From NCBI RefSeq assembly GCF_000203935.1, contig NC_008577.1, positions 1,178,001 through 1,242,000 on the forward strand: a stretch of DNA of 64,000 bases, read 5' to 3'. The stretch is from Shewanella sp. ANA-3 (lineage in GTDB: Bacteria; Pseudomonadota; Gammaproteobacteria; Enterobacterales; Shewanellaceae). Numbering within the stretch: the first letter of the stretch is position 1; each line of letters starts with the position of its first letter. A model generated the notes under the pieces. It had not been told where the DNA came from, searched no databases, and was given only the letters and a program-made list of their open reading frames with translations. Made by a program: the position numbers and the translations under genes. Of this stretch, positions 8,922 to 18,219 are shown one piece after another.

Positions 8922-9437
8922 ATGATGCGTCAGCTTATTCGCACCAGCGCCATAGGTGCGTTGTTTGTGAGTTCAGCGGTATTTGCCGCGCCGAAAATGA
9001 CCGTTGATCTGACCTTGCCAGAAATTACTGAGGGTCAGTATCACAGACCCTATGTGGCCGTGTGGGTTGAAGATGCCAAGGGCCAAACCGTTAAAACCAT
9101 AAGTCTATGGGTATGGGACGAGGGCCATAAATGGCTCAAGGATATTCGTCGTTGGTGGCGAAAGGCGGGGCGCGAAGATATGAGCTTTGTCGACGGTATT
9201 GCCTCGGCGACCAAGCCTGCAGGCCATTACAAAATTGATTGGGACTTAACGGATGATGCGGGTAAACCGCTGACTCCAGCCTCCTACACAGTGTTTATCG
9301 AAGTGGTGCGCGAGCACGGCGGGCGTGATCTCGTGAGGCAAAACCTGGATTTAACGGCGGGGGATTTTACCGCCCAACTACCAGCAACCACTGAAACTGG
9401 CGTGATTGATATTCGCTTAAGCGGTATGACTCGCTAA
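8922..9437 (+). CDS. DUF2271 periplasmic protein, possible flavinylation substrate
   Basis: A protein of 171 residues with a Sec signal peptide (cut after VFA, about residue 22). The mature domain resembles DUF2271: YVAVWVEDAKGQTVKTISLW, then KWLKDIRRWWRKA and HYKIDWDLTDDAGK. The stretch D91-G-I-A-S-A-T97 resembles the D-x-x-S-G-A-T site to which ApbE attaches FMN in NqrC-type proteins, so T97 could carry a covalent flavin; this is not established. The start at the first of two adjacent ATGs is supported by GGGAG 9 nt upstream. It lies between the membrane protein and the DUF4198 gene, in what looks like one operon. Confidence 0.75.
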   Translation: MMRQLIRTSAIGALFVSSAVFAAPKMTVDLTLPEITEGQYHRPYVAVWVEDAKGQTVKTISLWVWDEGHKWLKDIRRWWRKAGREDMSFVDGIASATKPAGHYKIDWDLTDDAGKPLTPASYTVFIEVVREHGGRDLVRQNLDLTAGDFTAQLPATTETGVIDIRLSGMTR

Positions 9438-9466
9438 GCCCTGCACTTTACTGAAAGGATATGAAG

Positions 9467-10285
9467 ATGAAACTACGTTTACTTGCCTTAGTTAGCGCGC
9501 TCTGCATCAGCCCATTGGCGAGCAGCCATGACCGCTGGATTCTACCCAGCCACTATAATGTCTCGGCCGAAAGCCAAGAGGCGGTGTGGATCACATCTGA
9601 TGTGTCCGCCAGTAACCAAGTGTTTATGTTTGATAAACCGGTCACCGCCAGCGATGTTCGGGTGTACTTACCCGATGGTAAGCCAAGCTCCCCAAGTTCA
9701 AGCTACACTGGCGGTCGTAAATCGGTGTTCGACGTGCAGTTACTGCAAGACGGTACCTATAAGTTTGAAAAGGAAGTCACGCCGAGATACTTTTCTGTTT
9801 ATAAAATCAAAGGTAAAGAAGGCATGGTTCGCAGTCGACTCGATAAAAAAGCGACAGCGGCCGTGATGCCAAAGGATGCCTATGAGCTAAAAGGTTCATT
9901 AAATGTGGCGCGGGTCGAAACCTATGTGACCCGCAACAAACCCACCGATAAGGTATTAGCGCCGAAAGGTGAATACTTGGAATTGGTGCCTATTACCCAT
10001 CCCGCTGATATCGTTGAAAATGAACCCGCTACACTGCAGTTTGTTTACGATGGTAAACCTGTCGAAGGCGTGAGTGTAGCGATCATGAAGGATGGCAGCC
10101 TGTACCGTAACAAGCCGGAAGAAATCAGTTTAACTTCGGATAAAGAAGGTAAAGTGGCGATGACGCTGCCCGCTGCTGGTCGTTATCTGCTGCATGCTTC
10201 AATCGAACGTCCAAGTCCTGATAAATCGCTTGCCGATAAAACAGTTAGCGAAATCTTTTTGACCTTCGAAGCAGGGCTTGAATAA
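9467..10285 (+). CDS. DUF4198 periplasmic protein, Fur-box-preceded
   Basis: A protein of 272 residues with a Sec signal peptide (cut near residue 20, after LASS). The mature N-terminus HDRWILPSHY is the signature of DUF4198 proteins, a family related to the periplasmic parts of nickel/cobalt uptake systems. The fold is expected to be beta-rich, with Ig-like segments such as PATLQFVYDGKPVEGVSVAI. The ATG at 9467 is chosen over the one at 9461 because AAGGA would be too close to the latter. Last gene of the trio; a hairpin follows at 10313. A metal-handling role is inferred from family and Fur box only. Confidence 0.75.
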   Translation: MKLRLLALVSALCISPLASSHDRWILPSHYNVSAESQEAVWITSDVSASNQVFMFDKPVTASDVRVYLPDGKPSSPSSSYTGGRKSVFDVQLLQDGTYKFEKEVTPRYFSVYKIKGKEGMVRSRLDKKATAAVMPKDAYELKGSLNVARVETYVTRNKPTDKVLAPKGEYLELVPITHPADIVENEPATLQFVYDGKPVEGVSVAIMKDGSLYRNKPEEISLTSDKEGKVAMTLPAAGRYLLHASIERPSPDKSLADKTVSEIFLTFEAGLE

Positions 10286-10312
10286 GCGCATGCTTTAACG
10301 CTCCTCCTTAGC

Positions 10313-10343
10313 AATGCCTACAAGTTCGTTTGTGGGCATTTCC
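10313..10343 (+). terminator. Probable terminator after the DUF4198 gene
   Basis: AATGCCTACAA and TTGTGGGCATT form an 11-bp stem with one T-G pair and a GTTCGT loop. Only a short T-run follows, so termination may be partial. Confidence 0.55.
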
Positions 10344-10535
10344 TACTTAAGTTCGCACTATTATACTTTGGCACTAGCATCTGAGCCTGAGCTTCAGTAA
10401 GCTGCACTGGTGCATAGTTCTTGATGCATCCCAAGCGCATAACGATTAGAATAGCGCAATTCCACCCTGATTTTACTGTGTTGACCTTTAGCGTCGGCAC
10501 GGGTTGCTTTTGTTTTAAAGGAGACGAAAGAAGTT

Positions 10536-11012
10536 ATGACTAAGGTTCCTATGACAGTTGTCGGTGCAGAACAGCTGCGTAAAGAGTTAGATATGCTCAA
10601 GTTTGAACGTCGCCCGAAAATCACTGAAGCGATTGCCTCAGCGAGAGAGTTAGGCGATCTAAAGGAAAACGCGGAATATCATGCAGCCCGTGAAGAGCAA
10701 GGGATCTGTGAAGCGCGTATTCGTGACATTGAAGGCAAACTTTCTAACGCGCAGATCATCGACGTGACTAAGATGGCGAACAATGGTCGTATCATTTTTG
10801 GTACCACTGTGACTATCCTCAATCTGGATACCGATGCGGAAGTGACTTACCGTATCGTGGGCGACGATGAAGCTAACATCAAAGAAAACCTGATTTCAGT
10901 TAATTCTCCGATTGCCCGTGGTTTAGTGGGCAAGAATGAAGGTGATGAAGTGTCGATCGCAACCCCAGGTGGTTTGACCGATTACGAAATTATTTCGGTG
11001 CAATACATCTAA
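10536..11012 (+). CDS. greA: Transcription elongation factor GreA
   Basis: Rescues backtracked RNA polymerase by stimulating cleavage of the RNA 3' end. The 158-residue protein has the N-terminal coiled coil with the acidic tip ([20 protein letters not shown]), then the FKBP-like C-terminal domain ([30 protein letters not shown]). AAGGAG lies 12 nt upstream of the ATG, a rather long spacing. Here it is not next to carAB; it stands alone between the Fur-box trio and an orphan gene, with its own terminator. Confidence 0.97.
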   Translation: MTKVPMTVVGAEQLRKELDMLKFERRPKITEAIASARELGDLKENAEYHAAREEQGICEARIRDIEGKLSNAQIIDVTKMANNGRIIFGTTVTILNLDTDAEVTYRIVGDDEANIKENLISVNSPIARGLVGKNEGDEVSIATPGGLTDYEIISVQYI

Positions 11013-11042
11013 GTCTTAGTACGCCAGACTCGATTGTTTACG

Positions 11043-11076
11043 TATAAAAAAGCCGCCTAGTGCGGCTTTTTTATAC
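11043..11076 (+). terminator. Terminator of greA
   Basis: AAAAAAGCCGC and GCGGCTTTTTT flank a CTAGT loop, giving a strong stem with a T-run 30 bp after the greA stop. Confidence 0.9.
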
Positions 11077-11287
11077 CTAAAACACTGCAAAATCAGCATC
11101 TTCAGCGCACAAATTCGCAAGATGGATAAAGTTTAACTTGCCTCTAAAGCGGCCGTTACCTAAGCTGCATGCTTGGAGTTTTCTATGCATTCATCAGGTT
11201 CTTTACGAAAGCTATCCAAGAAAGTGTGGTTTCTTCTGCAAATATTTCATCACGTAAATGGTTGCGTGTACCTTTTAGGAACTGAGT

Positions 11288-11842
11288 TTGATTAAGCACT
11301 GGCGCCAAGGATTAATGTTACTCTGCGTGTCGATCATCTTGATCGCCCATGCGGGTGGCTATGCGCCGCGCAGCTTAACCGCCCAGCAACAGCATCTGGC
11401 GCCTAAAACTGTAGCGACAACGGTAGTAACAACTGCGCCTACTGCGGATACGCCGTCACTCTCAGTGCAAGAGAGCACTGCATCACATCACTCAACGGCA
11501 CCATCGACTGCGACCGATACTCAAGCTGTCTGCACCGCTTCAGATAAGACACAAGCCACCGATTGCTCCGAGCCTGAATTAGTCAGTCACTCGGATGATT
11601 TTAATTTTGCTCCGGTTAACTCCCAGCGTTTTATCAATCTTGTTCAGCATGATATGCGTGAGGTGAAGCCTGTTTATCTGTTGGCCTTTGAGTTTGTACC
11701 CGAGTCAGCGCCCGCATTAGGGGAAAATATTCGCCTCGATGCTCGCCCGGATTGGACCCTCTTAGCCGAATCTTCACCCGCGCGGATCTCCGGCTGGAAA
11801 GTCTCCAACCTCCAATATCGCTTTAGTCAGCAAGCCGCTTAA
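11288..11842 (+). CDS. Membrane-anchored or secreted orphan protein
   Basis: A protein of 184 residues that I do not recognise. It begins with a hydrophobic segment (LMLLCVSIILIAHAGGYA, about residues 9-26) that is a signal peptide or single anchor. A Thr/Ala/Ser-rich linker follows (about 30-100), containing two cysteines near C83 and C93. The C-terminal domain of about 80 residues includes NSQRFINLVQHDMREVKPVYLL. The TTG start at 11288 has AGGA 7 nt upstream and no competing ATG. It is followed by a 377-bp gap before secD. Low-complexity linker plus small domain suggests a surface or periplasmic protein. Confidence 0.6.
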   Translation: MIKHWRQGLMLLCVSIILIAHAGGYAPRSLTAQQQHLAPKTVATTVVTTAPTADTPSLSVQESTASHHSTAPSTATDTQAVCTASDKTQATDCSEPELVSHSDDFNFAPVNSQRFINLVQHDMREVKPVYLLAFEFVPESAPALGENIRLDARPDWTLLAESSPARISGWKVSNLQYRFSQQAA

Positions 11843-12219
11843 CTCACTTCTCTGTTGCAAGTTAGCAAGGTTTATCCATCAGGATACCGTTTGAGTTCGT
11901 CCCCTGAACCATACGCTTCTACGGATACCTTTGATTAACTTTGCATTTTGTCATCCGAAACCTGTACCCGATAACCTAATGTCAAAGCCTGCGGAGTGAT
12001 TGCCGAAGGTGCGACTAAATCGCATTGGATTTAAATCCATTCGGTTTAGACGAATTTGAATCGGTTATCACCACTGAGTTTGCTCGCATCTAGCGTTCTC
12101 CTTGTGGGATCCGTGTTTACAGGTTTCACCGTAATACAGTGATTGTTCGCTCATGGTTATTAGCGCTATTTGCACTACAGATGGCTATCAGAGCGGGCAA
12201 TATCATGCGAGTGATATCT
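11843..12219. other. Intergenic region upstream of secD
   Basis: A 377-bp spacer containing a 14-bp palindrome (12026-12039). The secD frame is open back to 12139, so its 5' part could be coding if an upstream start is used. No promoter with both good hexamers was found. Confidence 0.45.
12026..12039. repeat. 14-bp palindrome TGGATTTAAATCCA
   Basis: A perfect palindrome about 190 bp upstream of the chosen secD start. It could be a dimeric repressor site; no known regulator is assigned. Confidence 0.5.
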
Positions 12220-14094
12220 ATGGATAAAATTCAGAGTAAAAAGCTGCTAAATCATTATTCAGCTTGGAAATACCTTGTGCTTATCGTCACCATTATCGTG
12301 ATGTTATTCAGTGCATTACCGACTTGGTATGGAGAAGACGCCGCCGTGCAGGTGGGCGCTAAAGCGGGGCTTAACTTAACCCCCATTGAACTGCGGGATA
12401 AATTAAAGGCGCAGGGCGTTGAGGTTAAACGTATCGAAGTTAAGCATGCCCAACAGGGCAGTGCCAACAGCTCAGAAGGCGGGCAAACCCTTATCGTGCT
12501 CAATGATGACAGCGAGCAAACCTTGGTAAAGACCTTAGTGTCATCCATGGTGAGTGAGCCGAAAGAGCTCACGCTGGCACTGGTGAGTGCTGCGCCAAGC
12601 TGGCTGCAAAATATGGGCTTTGAACCGATTAAACTCGGGCTCGATTTGCGCGGTGGGGTGCAATTTTTGCTCGATGTGGATGTGCAGCCTGTCTATCAAG
12701 CCCAAGCCGATGCGTTAGTCGAGTCCCTTAGGCTGTTTTTGCGTGAACAGCAAATTCGTGGCGCCAGTGTGCGTATTGATAGCACGCGCGATGATGCAGG
12801 GTTGCAAATCGAAATTGCATTTAATGACGCGGCTCAATCCACCAATAACGCGCGCTCAACCATTCGCCAGTTTATGCAGCAAAGCTACCCGACTTGGCAA
12901 TTAACCAATGCGGATAATGGCTTAGTGGTCAAACTCGCTCAAGAAGAGCAAATCAAGTTACGTAATTTAACCGTGCAGCAAAACCTGCAAATTATGCGTA
13001 GCCGGATTGAGGAGCTGGGCATCACTGAGGCTCTAGTGCAGCGTCAGGGCGAACATCGTATTCGTATCGAGCTGCCCGGTGTCCAAGACCCTGCTGCAGC
13101 TAAAAACGTGATAGGCGCGACCGCAAGTCTGGCCTTTTTTGAGGTCAAAGAGTCGGGTTCAGTGAATGCGCAGGTGCTGAAGGATAAATCTGGCAATCCT
13201 GTTTATGTGGCCCGCACGCCCGTATTGGGTGGCGATCATATTGTCGATGCCCGCGCCAATATTGGTGAAATGGGCATGGCCGAAGTGAACATTCACCTCG
13301 ACCGTATCGGCGGCCAAAAAATGTCGGAGTTCTCCCGCGCCAATATCGGTAAACCGATGGCAACATCCTACAGCGAATATAGCCGGGATGAGCAGGGCAA
13401 AGCTAAGCAAACCCAAGAGATTATCAGTGTCGCGACCATTCAATCACAGCTCGGAGATCGCTTTAGAATTACGGGCGCAGGCACCTATCAAGAGGCGCAG
13501 CAATTAGCGCTGCTGCTACGCGCGGGCTCAATGACGGCGCCCGTGACCATTGTTGAAGAGCGTACCATTGGCCCAACCCTTGGCGCCGAAAACATTCAAA
13601 ACGGTTTTGCAGCGCTCGGTCTTGGCATGGGAATTACCTTGCTGTTTATGGCGCTCTGGTATCGCCGTCTTGGTTGGGTGGCCAATGTGGCCTTGATTGC
13701 TAACATGGTGATCCTCTTTGGTTTGCTGGCGCTGATCCCCGGCGCGGTATTGACCTTACCCGGTATTGCCGGTCTGGTGTTAACGGTCGGCATGGCGGTC
13801 GATACCAACGTACTGATCTTCGAGCGGATTAAAGACAAGTTGAAAGAGGGGCGCAGCTTCGCTCTGGCTATCGACACTGGCTTTGACAGTGCGTTTTCAA
13901 CCATTTTCGACGCTAACTTCACCACTATGATTACCGCGGTTGTGCTCTATTCCATCGGTAATGGTCCCATCCAAGGCTTTGCCTTGACCTTGGGTTTGGG
14001 CCTGCTAACCAGTATGTTTACCGGTATTTTTGCCTCAAGAGCCTTAATCAACCTAGTGTATGGGCGTGATGCGCGCCGCCATGTGAGGGTATAA
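12220..14094 (+). CDS. secD: Protein-export membrane subunit SecD (copy without yajC)
   Basis: SecD works with SecF and SecYEG, using proton motive force to pull proteins out on the periplasmic side. The 624-residue protein has TM1 (WKYLVLIVTIIVMLFSALP), a large periplasmic domain with the LGLDLRGGVQFLL motif, and five C-terminal helices including VGMAVDTNVLIFERIKDKL. The start is uncertain: the frame is open to 12139, but homologues begin near MDKIQSKKLLNHYSAWKY. It is not preceded by tgt-yajC, the usual secDF neighbourhood, so it may be a second set. secF follows after 2 bp. Confidence 0.9.
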   Translation: MDKIQSKKLLNHYSAWKYLVLIVTIIVMLFSALPTWYGEDAAVQVGAKAGLNLTPIELRDKLKAQGVEVKRIEVKHAQQGSANSSEGGQTLIVLNDDSEQTLVKTLVSSMVSEPKELTLALVSAAPSWLQNMGFEPIKLGLDLRGGVQFLLDVDVQPVYQAQADALVESLRLFLREQQIRGASVRIDSTRDDAGLQIEIAFNDAAQSTNNARSTIRQFMQQSYPTWQLTNADNGLVVKLAQEEQIKLRNLTVQQNLQIMRSRIEELGITEALVQRQGEHRIRIELPGVQDPAAAKNVIGATASLAFFEVKESGSVNAQVLKDKSGNPVYVARTPVLGGDHIVDARANIGEMGMAEVNIHLDRIGGQKMSEFSRANIGKPMATSYSEYSRDEQGKAKQTQEIISVATIQSQLGDRFRITGAGTYQEAQQLALLLRAGSMTAPVTIVEERTIGPTLGAENIQNGFAALGLGMGITLLFMALWYRRLGWVANVALIANMVILFGLLALIPGAVLTLPGIAGLVLTVGMAVDTNVLIFERIKDKLKEGRSFALAIDTGFDSAFSTIFDANFTTMITAVVLYSIGNGPIQGFALTLGLGLLTSMFTGIFASRALINLVYGRDARRHVRV

Positions 14095-14096
14095 CT

Positions 14097-14981
14097 ATGA
14101 AGAATATCAATCTGACTAAATGGCGTTATGTATCGAGCGCTATCTCTATCTTTTTAATGCTGGCCTCACTCACCATCATCGGGATGAAAGGCTTTAACTG
14201 GGGCTTAGACTTTACTGGCGGTGTGGTGACTGAGGTTCAGCTCGACAGGCGTATCACCAGCAGCGAGTTGCAACCCTTATTGAACGCGGCTTATCAGCAA
14301 GAGGTGACGGTGATTTCGGCCAGTGAGCCTGGGCGTTGGGTATTACGCTATGCGGACACTGCACAAAGTAATGTTGATATTGCGCAAACCTTAGCGCCAC
14401 TGGGTGAGGTGCAAGTACTGAACACCAGTATTGTCGGCCCGCAAGTGGGTAAAGAGTTAGCCGAGCAGGGCGGTCTTGCCCTGTTGGTGGCCATGCTGTG
14501 TATCTTAGGGTATTTGAGTTATCGCTTCGAATGGCGTCTCGCCTCCGGCGCGTTATTTGCGCTGGTGCACGACGTGATTTTTGTGCTCGCCTTTTTCTCA
14601 TTAACCCAGATGGAGTTTAATTTAACTGTACTCGCTGCAGTGCTGGCGATTTTAGGTTATTCACTCAACGATTCGATCATTATCGCCGACCGGATTCGGG
14701 AGTTATTGATTGCTAAGCCAAAGCTTGCTATTCAGGAGATTAATAACCAAGCGATTGTCGCGACATTTTCCCGCACTATGGTGACTTCGGGAACCACCTT
14801 AATGACGGTCGGAGCGTTATGGATTATGGGTGGTGGGCCGTTGGAAGGATTCTCGATAGCCATGTTTATCGGCATCTTGACTGGTACTTTCTCATCGATA
14901 TCGGTCGGGACTTCATTGCCTGAATTTTTGGGATTAACGCCAGAGCATTATAAAGTGCAAGTCATCACCGACACGCCTTAA
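14097..14981 (+). CDS. secF: Protein-export membrane subunit SecF
   Basis: Partner of SecD, 294 residues. It has TM1 (about 10-28) followed by GLDFTGGVVTEVQL, the SecF periplasmic signature. Five C-terminal helices follow, with ILGYSLNDSIIIADRIREL and TLMTVGALWIMGGGPLEGFS. Its start lies 2 bp after the secD stop, so the two are surely co-translated. The bidirectional terminator at 14991-15026 closes the unit. Confidence 0.93.
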   Translation: MKNINLTKWRYVSSAISIFLMLASLTIIGMKGFNWGLDFTGGVVTEVQLDRRITSSELQPLLNAAYQQEVTVISASEPGRWVLRYADTAQSNVDIAQTLAPLGEVQVLNTSIVGPQVGKELAEQGGLALLVAMLCILGYLSYRFEWRLASGALFALVHDVIFVLAFFSLTQMEFNLTVLAAVLAILGYSLNDSIIIADRIRELLIAKPKLAIQEINNQAIVATFSRTMVTSGTTLMTVGALWIMGGGPLEGFSIAMFIGILTGTFSSISVGTSLPEFLGLTPEHYKVQVITDTP

Positions 14982-14990
14982 GTGCTGAAA

Positions 14991-15026
14991 ACAAAACGGC
15001 CACTCGCTTGAGTGGCCGTTTTGTTT
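14991..15026. terminator. Bidirectional terminator between secF and yhbY
   Basis: AACAAAACGGCCACTC and GAGTGGCCGTTTTGTT form a 16-bp perfect stem with a GCTT loop. A-run and T-run flank it, so it serves both the plus-strand secF and the minus-strand yhbY transcript. Confidence 0.92.
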
Positions 15027-15038
15027 AAGGCTGGAAAA

Positions 15039-15338
15039 TTACTTAGCTCTTGGCAGGGCAATTTTCATTTCAGGCGATTGACGATAAATCACCAGAATAT
15101 GACCAATAAGTTGCACTTTTGCAGATTGAGTTTCACGTACTATGGCATCAACGATGGCATTTTTTAGCTCTCTATCGGTAGAGGCTACTTTCACTTTAAT
15201 CAGTTCATGATAAGCGAGTGCGCTTTCAATTTCAGCGAGTACACCTTCAGTCAATCCATTGGCACCAAGCAGCACCACTGGCTTTAAATTGTGCGCCAGA
15301 CCTTTTAAATGCTGTTTTTGTTTGGTTGTTAAGTTCAT
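15039..15338 (-). CDS. yhbY: Ribosome-associated RNA-binding protein YhbY (CRS1-YhbY/CRM domain)
   Basis: A 99-residue single CRM-domain protein associated with pre-50S ribosomal particles. Sequence MNLTTKQKQHLKGLAH, the CRM GxxG-type segment LLGANGLTEGV, and HELIKVKV are nearly the same as in E. coli YhbY. The ATG at 15338 is chosen over an in-frame TTG three codons earlier. It is divergent from rlmE-ftsH across 90 bp, the arrangement also seen in E. coli. Confidence 0.95.
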   Translation of the reverse strand: MNLTTKQKQHLKGLAHNLKPVVLLGANGLTEGVLAEIESALAYHELIKVKVASTDRELKNAIVDAIVRETQSAKVQLIGHILVIYRQSPEMKIALPRAK

Positions 15339-15428
15339 TTCTACCAACTTTTGCTGAGTTACTGTTGAAAAACCGCTATTCTACCCTTATATAGCCCTTG
15401 TGTAACTCTCAATTGTTGCGGATTTTAA

Positions 15429-16058
15429 ATGTCAGGTAAAAAACGTACGGCCAGTTCCACCCGTTGGATGCAGGAACACTTTGATGATCATTATGTCAAA
15501 CTAGCACAGAAACGGGGATTGCGTTCTCGCGCTGCGTTCAAGCTTGAGGAGCTCCAGGAGAAGGACCAATTGATCCGCCCTGGAATGACTGTGGTGGACT
15601 TAGGTGCGGCTCCTGGTGGTTGGTCTCAAATAGCCGTCAAGCTGACCGGAGATAAAGGTAAAGTGATCGCCTGTGATATTTTGCCAATGGATCCTATTGT
15701 CGGCGTGGATTTCTTGCAAGGGGACTTTCGTGAAGAGAAAGTGCTCGAAGCATTGCTAACTCGCGTCGGTGCGGATAAGGTTGACGTTGTATTATCTGAT
15801 ATGGCGCCCAACATGAGTGGTTCCGATGGTGTCGATCAGCCGCGCGCCATGTATTTAGTCGAACTGGCGTTAGATATGTGTCATCAAGTATTGGCACCTA
15901 ACGGCAGTTTTGCGGTCAAAGTCTTTCAGGGGGAGGGATTTGACGAATATATGAAGGCGGTAAAAGACGCATTCAAAGTAGTAAAAACACGTAAACCGGA
16001 CTCGTCGCGGGCACGCTCCCGTGAAGTCTATCTTGTGGCGACAGGGTACAAGTTGTAG
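15429..16058 (+). CDS. rlmE: 23S rRNA 2'-O-methyltransferase RlmE (FtsJ/RrmJ)
   Basis: Methylates U2552 in the A-loop of 23S rRNA late in 50S assembly. The 209-residue protein has the SAM-binding [11 protein letters not shown] (57-67) and the catalytic K38-D124-K164-E199 set, all at the same residue numbers as the E. coli enzyme. It is followed after 44 bp by ftsH, the classic heat-shock pair. Confidence 0.97.
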   Translation: MSGKKRTASSTRWMQEHFDDHYVKLAQKRGLRSRAAFKLEELQEKDQLIRPGMTVVDLGAAPGGWSQIAVKLTGDKGKVIACDILPMDPIVGVDFLQGDFREEKVLEALLTRVGADKVDVVLSDMAPNMSGSDGVDQPRAMYLVELALDMCHQVLAPNGSFAVKVFQGEGFDEYMKAVKDAFKVVKTRKPDSSRARSREVYLVATGYKL

Positions 16059-16102
16059 TACCCTAGCGTTAATCATCGCAAGACTTTATGAGGTCTAGTA
16101 AT

Positions 16103-18061
16103 TTGAGTGACATGGCAAAAAATCTAATACTCTGGGTTGTCATCGCCGTCGTGCTGATGTCAGTGTTTCAGGGTTACTCCCCCTCTTCTTCGTCATCGCA
16201 GAAGATGGATTATTCTACTTTCCTAGACAATGTTCGTGATGGACAAGTCGCTAGTGTTGAAGTGAAAAGTGACCAACGTACTATCGAAGGTTCTAAGCGC
16301 ACGGGCGAAAAATTCACGACCATCATGCCACTGTATGACCAAGATTTAATTAATGATCTTGACCGTAAAGGCATCACCATGAAAGGCCAAGAAGCCGAAG
16401 AATCGGGTTTCTTAACCCAGATCTTTATTTCTTGGTTCCCAATGTTGCTGCTGATTGGGGTATGGATTTTCTTTATGCGCCAGATGCAGGGCGGCGGTGG
16501 CAAAGGCGCTATGTCCTTTGGCAAGAGCAAAGCCAAGCTGATGAGCGAAGATCAAATCAAGACCACTTTTGCTGACGTTGCTGGCTGTGATGAAGCCAAA
16601 GAAGAAGTGAAAGAACTGGTCGATTATCTGCGTGATCCAACCAAATTCCAAAAACTGGGTGGTCGTATTCCAACGGGCGTGCTCATGGTTGGCCCACCAG
16701 GTACAGGTAAAACCTTACTGGCTAAAGCGATTGCGGGCGAGTCAAAGGTACCTTTCTTTACCATTTCAGGTTCTGACTTCGTAGAAATGTTCGTCGGTGT
16801 CGGTGCATCTCGTGTGCGTGACATGTTCGAACAGGCGAAAAAATCAGCCCCTTGTATTATCTTCATCGACGAAATCGATGCCGTAGGTCGCCAGCGTGGC
16901 GCAGGCTTAGGTGGTGGTCACGATGAACGTGAGCAAACCCTTAACCAAATGCTGGTTGAGATGGACGGCTTCGAAGGTAACGAAGGGATTATCGTAATTG
17001 CGGCGACCAACCGCCCTGACGTATTGGACTCTGCGCTGCTGCGTCCAGGTCGTTTCGACCGTCAAGTGGTTGTGGGTCTACCGGACGTTCGCGGTCGTGA
17101 GCAAATCCTTAAAGTGCATATGCGTAAAGTGCCACTTTCTGAAGATGTGAAAGCAAGCGTAATTGCCCGCGGTACTCCAGGTTTCTCCGGTGCCGATTTA
17201 GCCAACTTAGTTAACGAAGCGGCACTGTTTGCGGCGCGCGGTAACCGCCGTGTTGTCGGTATGGAAGAATTCGAGCGTGCAAAAGACAAGATCATGATGG
17301 GGGCTGAGCGCCGCTCTATGGTGATGTCGGAAGCTGAAAAAGAAATGACAGCATACCACGAAGCGGGTCACGCGATTGTGGGCTGTTTAGTGCCAGAGCA
17401 TGACCCTGTGCACAAGGTAACCATCATCCCGCGTGGTCGTGCGCTGGGTGTGACCTTCTTCTTACCTGAGGCCGATGCGATTAGCCAAAGCCGTCGTAAG
17501 TTAGAGAGCCAGATTTCGGTTGCCTACGGTGGTCGATTAGCCGAAGAGCTGATCTACGGTAGCGAAAAAGTGTCTACAGGCGCTTCACAAGACATTAAAT
17601 ATGCGACGTCGATTGCCCGTAATATGGTGACCCAATGGGGCTTCTCTGAAAAACTCGGCCCACTGCTTTATGCAGAGGAAGAGGGCGAAGTGTTCTTAGG
17701 TCGTAGCATGGGTAAAGCCAAGGCAATGTCCGACGAAACCGCGACGGTTATCGATGCCGAGGTGAAAGCCTTTATCGATAAAAACTATGGCCGTGCTAAG
17801 CAAATCCTGCTGGATAACATCGATATTCTACATTCGATGAAAGACGCGCTGATGAAGTATGAAACCATTGATTCACTGCAAATTGACGATTTAATGAACC
17901 GTCGTGAAGTGCGTCAGCCTGCCGATTGGCAAGCGGATGACAATGGTTCAAATGACAAAGGCAATGGCAAAGGTGAACCTGCCGTTAAAGTCGACGAAGT
18001 GGTAAAAACTGCTCCCGTTGAGGCAGAGCTGAAAGATGCCGATGAGTCACCCGTTAAGTAG
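16103..18061 (+). CDS. ftsH: ATP-dependent zinc metalloprotease FtsH
   Basis: A membrane-bound AAA+ protease that degrades misassembled membrane proteins and regulators such as LpxC and sigma-32 in enterics. The 652-residue protein has two TM helices (about 6-23 and 107-126), Walker A GPPGTGKT (197-204), Walker [10 protein letters not shown], and the zinc motif H419-E-A-G-H423. The C-terminal tail is charged. The TTG at 16103 is chosen because ATGAGGT lies 9 nt upstream; the ATG at 16112 would be 18 nt away and the ATG at 16088 overlaps the ribosome site. Downstream of rlmE. Confidence 0.95.
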   Translation: MSDMAKNLILWVVIAVVLMSVFQGYSPSSSSSQKMDYSTFLDNVRDGQVASVEVKSDQRTIEGSKRTGEKFTTIMPLYDQDLINDLDRKGITMKGQEAEESGFLTQIFISWFPMLLLIGVWIFFMRQMQGGGGKGAMSFGKSKAKLMSEDQIKTTFADVAGCDEAKEEVKELVDYLRDPTKFQKLGGRIPTGVLMVGPPGTGKTLLAKAIAGESKVPFFTISGSDFVEMFVGVGASRVRDMFEQAKKSAPCIIFIDEIDAVGRQRGAGLGGGHDEREQTLNQMLVEMDGFEGNEGIIVIAATNRPDVLDSALLRPGRFDRQVVVGLPDVRGREQILKVHMRKVPLSEDVKASVIARGTPGFSGADLANLVNEAALFAARGNRRVVGMEEFERAKDKIMMGAERRSMVMSEAEKEMTAYHEAGHAIVGCLVPEHDPVHKVTIIPRGRALGVTFFLPEADAISQSRRKLESQISVAYGGRLAEELIYGSEKVSTGASQDIKYATSIARNMVTQWGFSEKLGPLLYAEEEGEVFLGRSMGKAKAMSDETATVIDAEVKAFIDKNYGRAKQILLDNIDILHSMKDALMKYETIDSLQIDDLMNRREVRQPADWQADDNGSNDKGNGKGEPAVKVDEVVKTAPVEAELKDADESPVK

Positions 18062-18075
18062 CGGTTGTTAATTGA

Positions 18076-18106
18076 AAGAGAACCCCGTTAAGGGGTTTTC
18101 TTGTTT
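18076..18106 (+). terminator. Terminator after ftsH
   Basis: AACCCC and GGGGTT form a short G-C stem with a GTTAA loop, followed by TTCTTGTTTT. It lies 20 bp past the ftsH stop, though folP and glmM could still be reached by readthrough. Confidence 0.7.
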
Positions 18107-18219
18107 TATCTTGCTAGAAAATTGACTGCGCTGTCATTCAATATAAATCAGTCACATGAGTGAAAAGCGCAGAAAACGGATGAAGCGCGCTAGCAAGCTG
18201 TCCCAAATGGAGTCAATGC

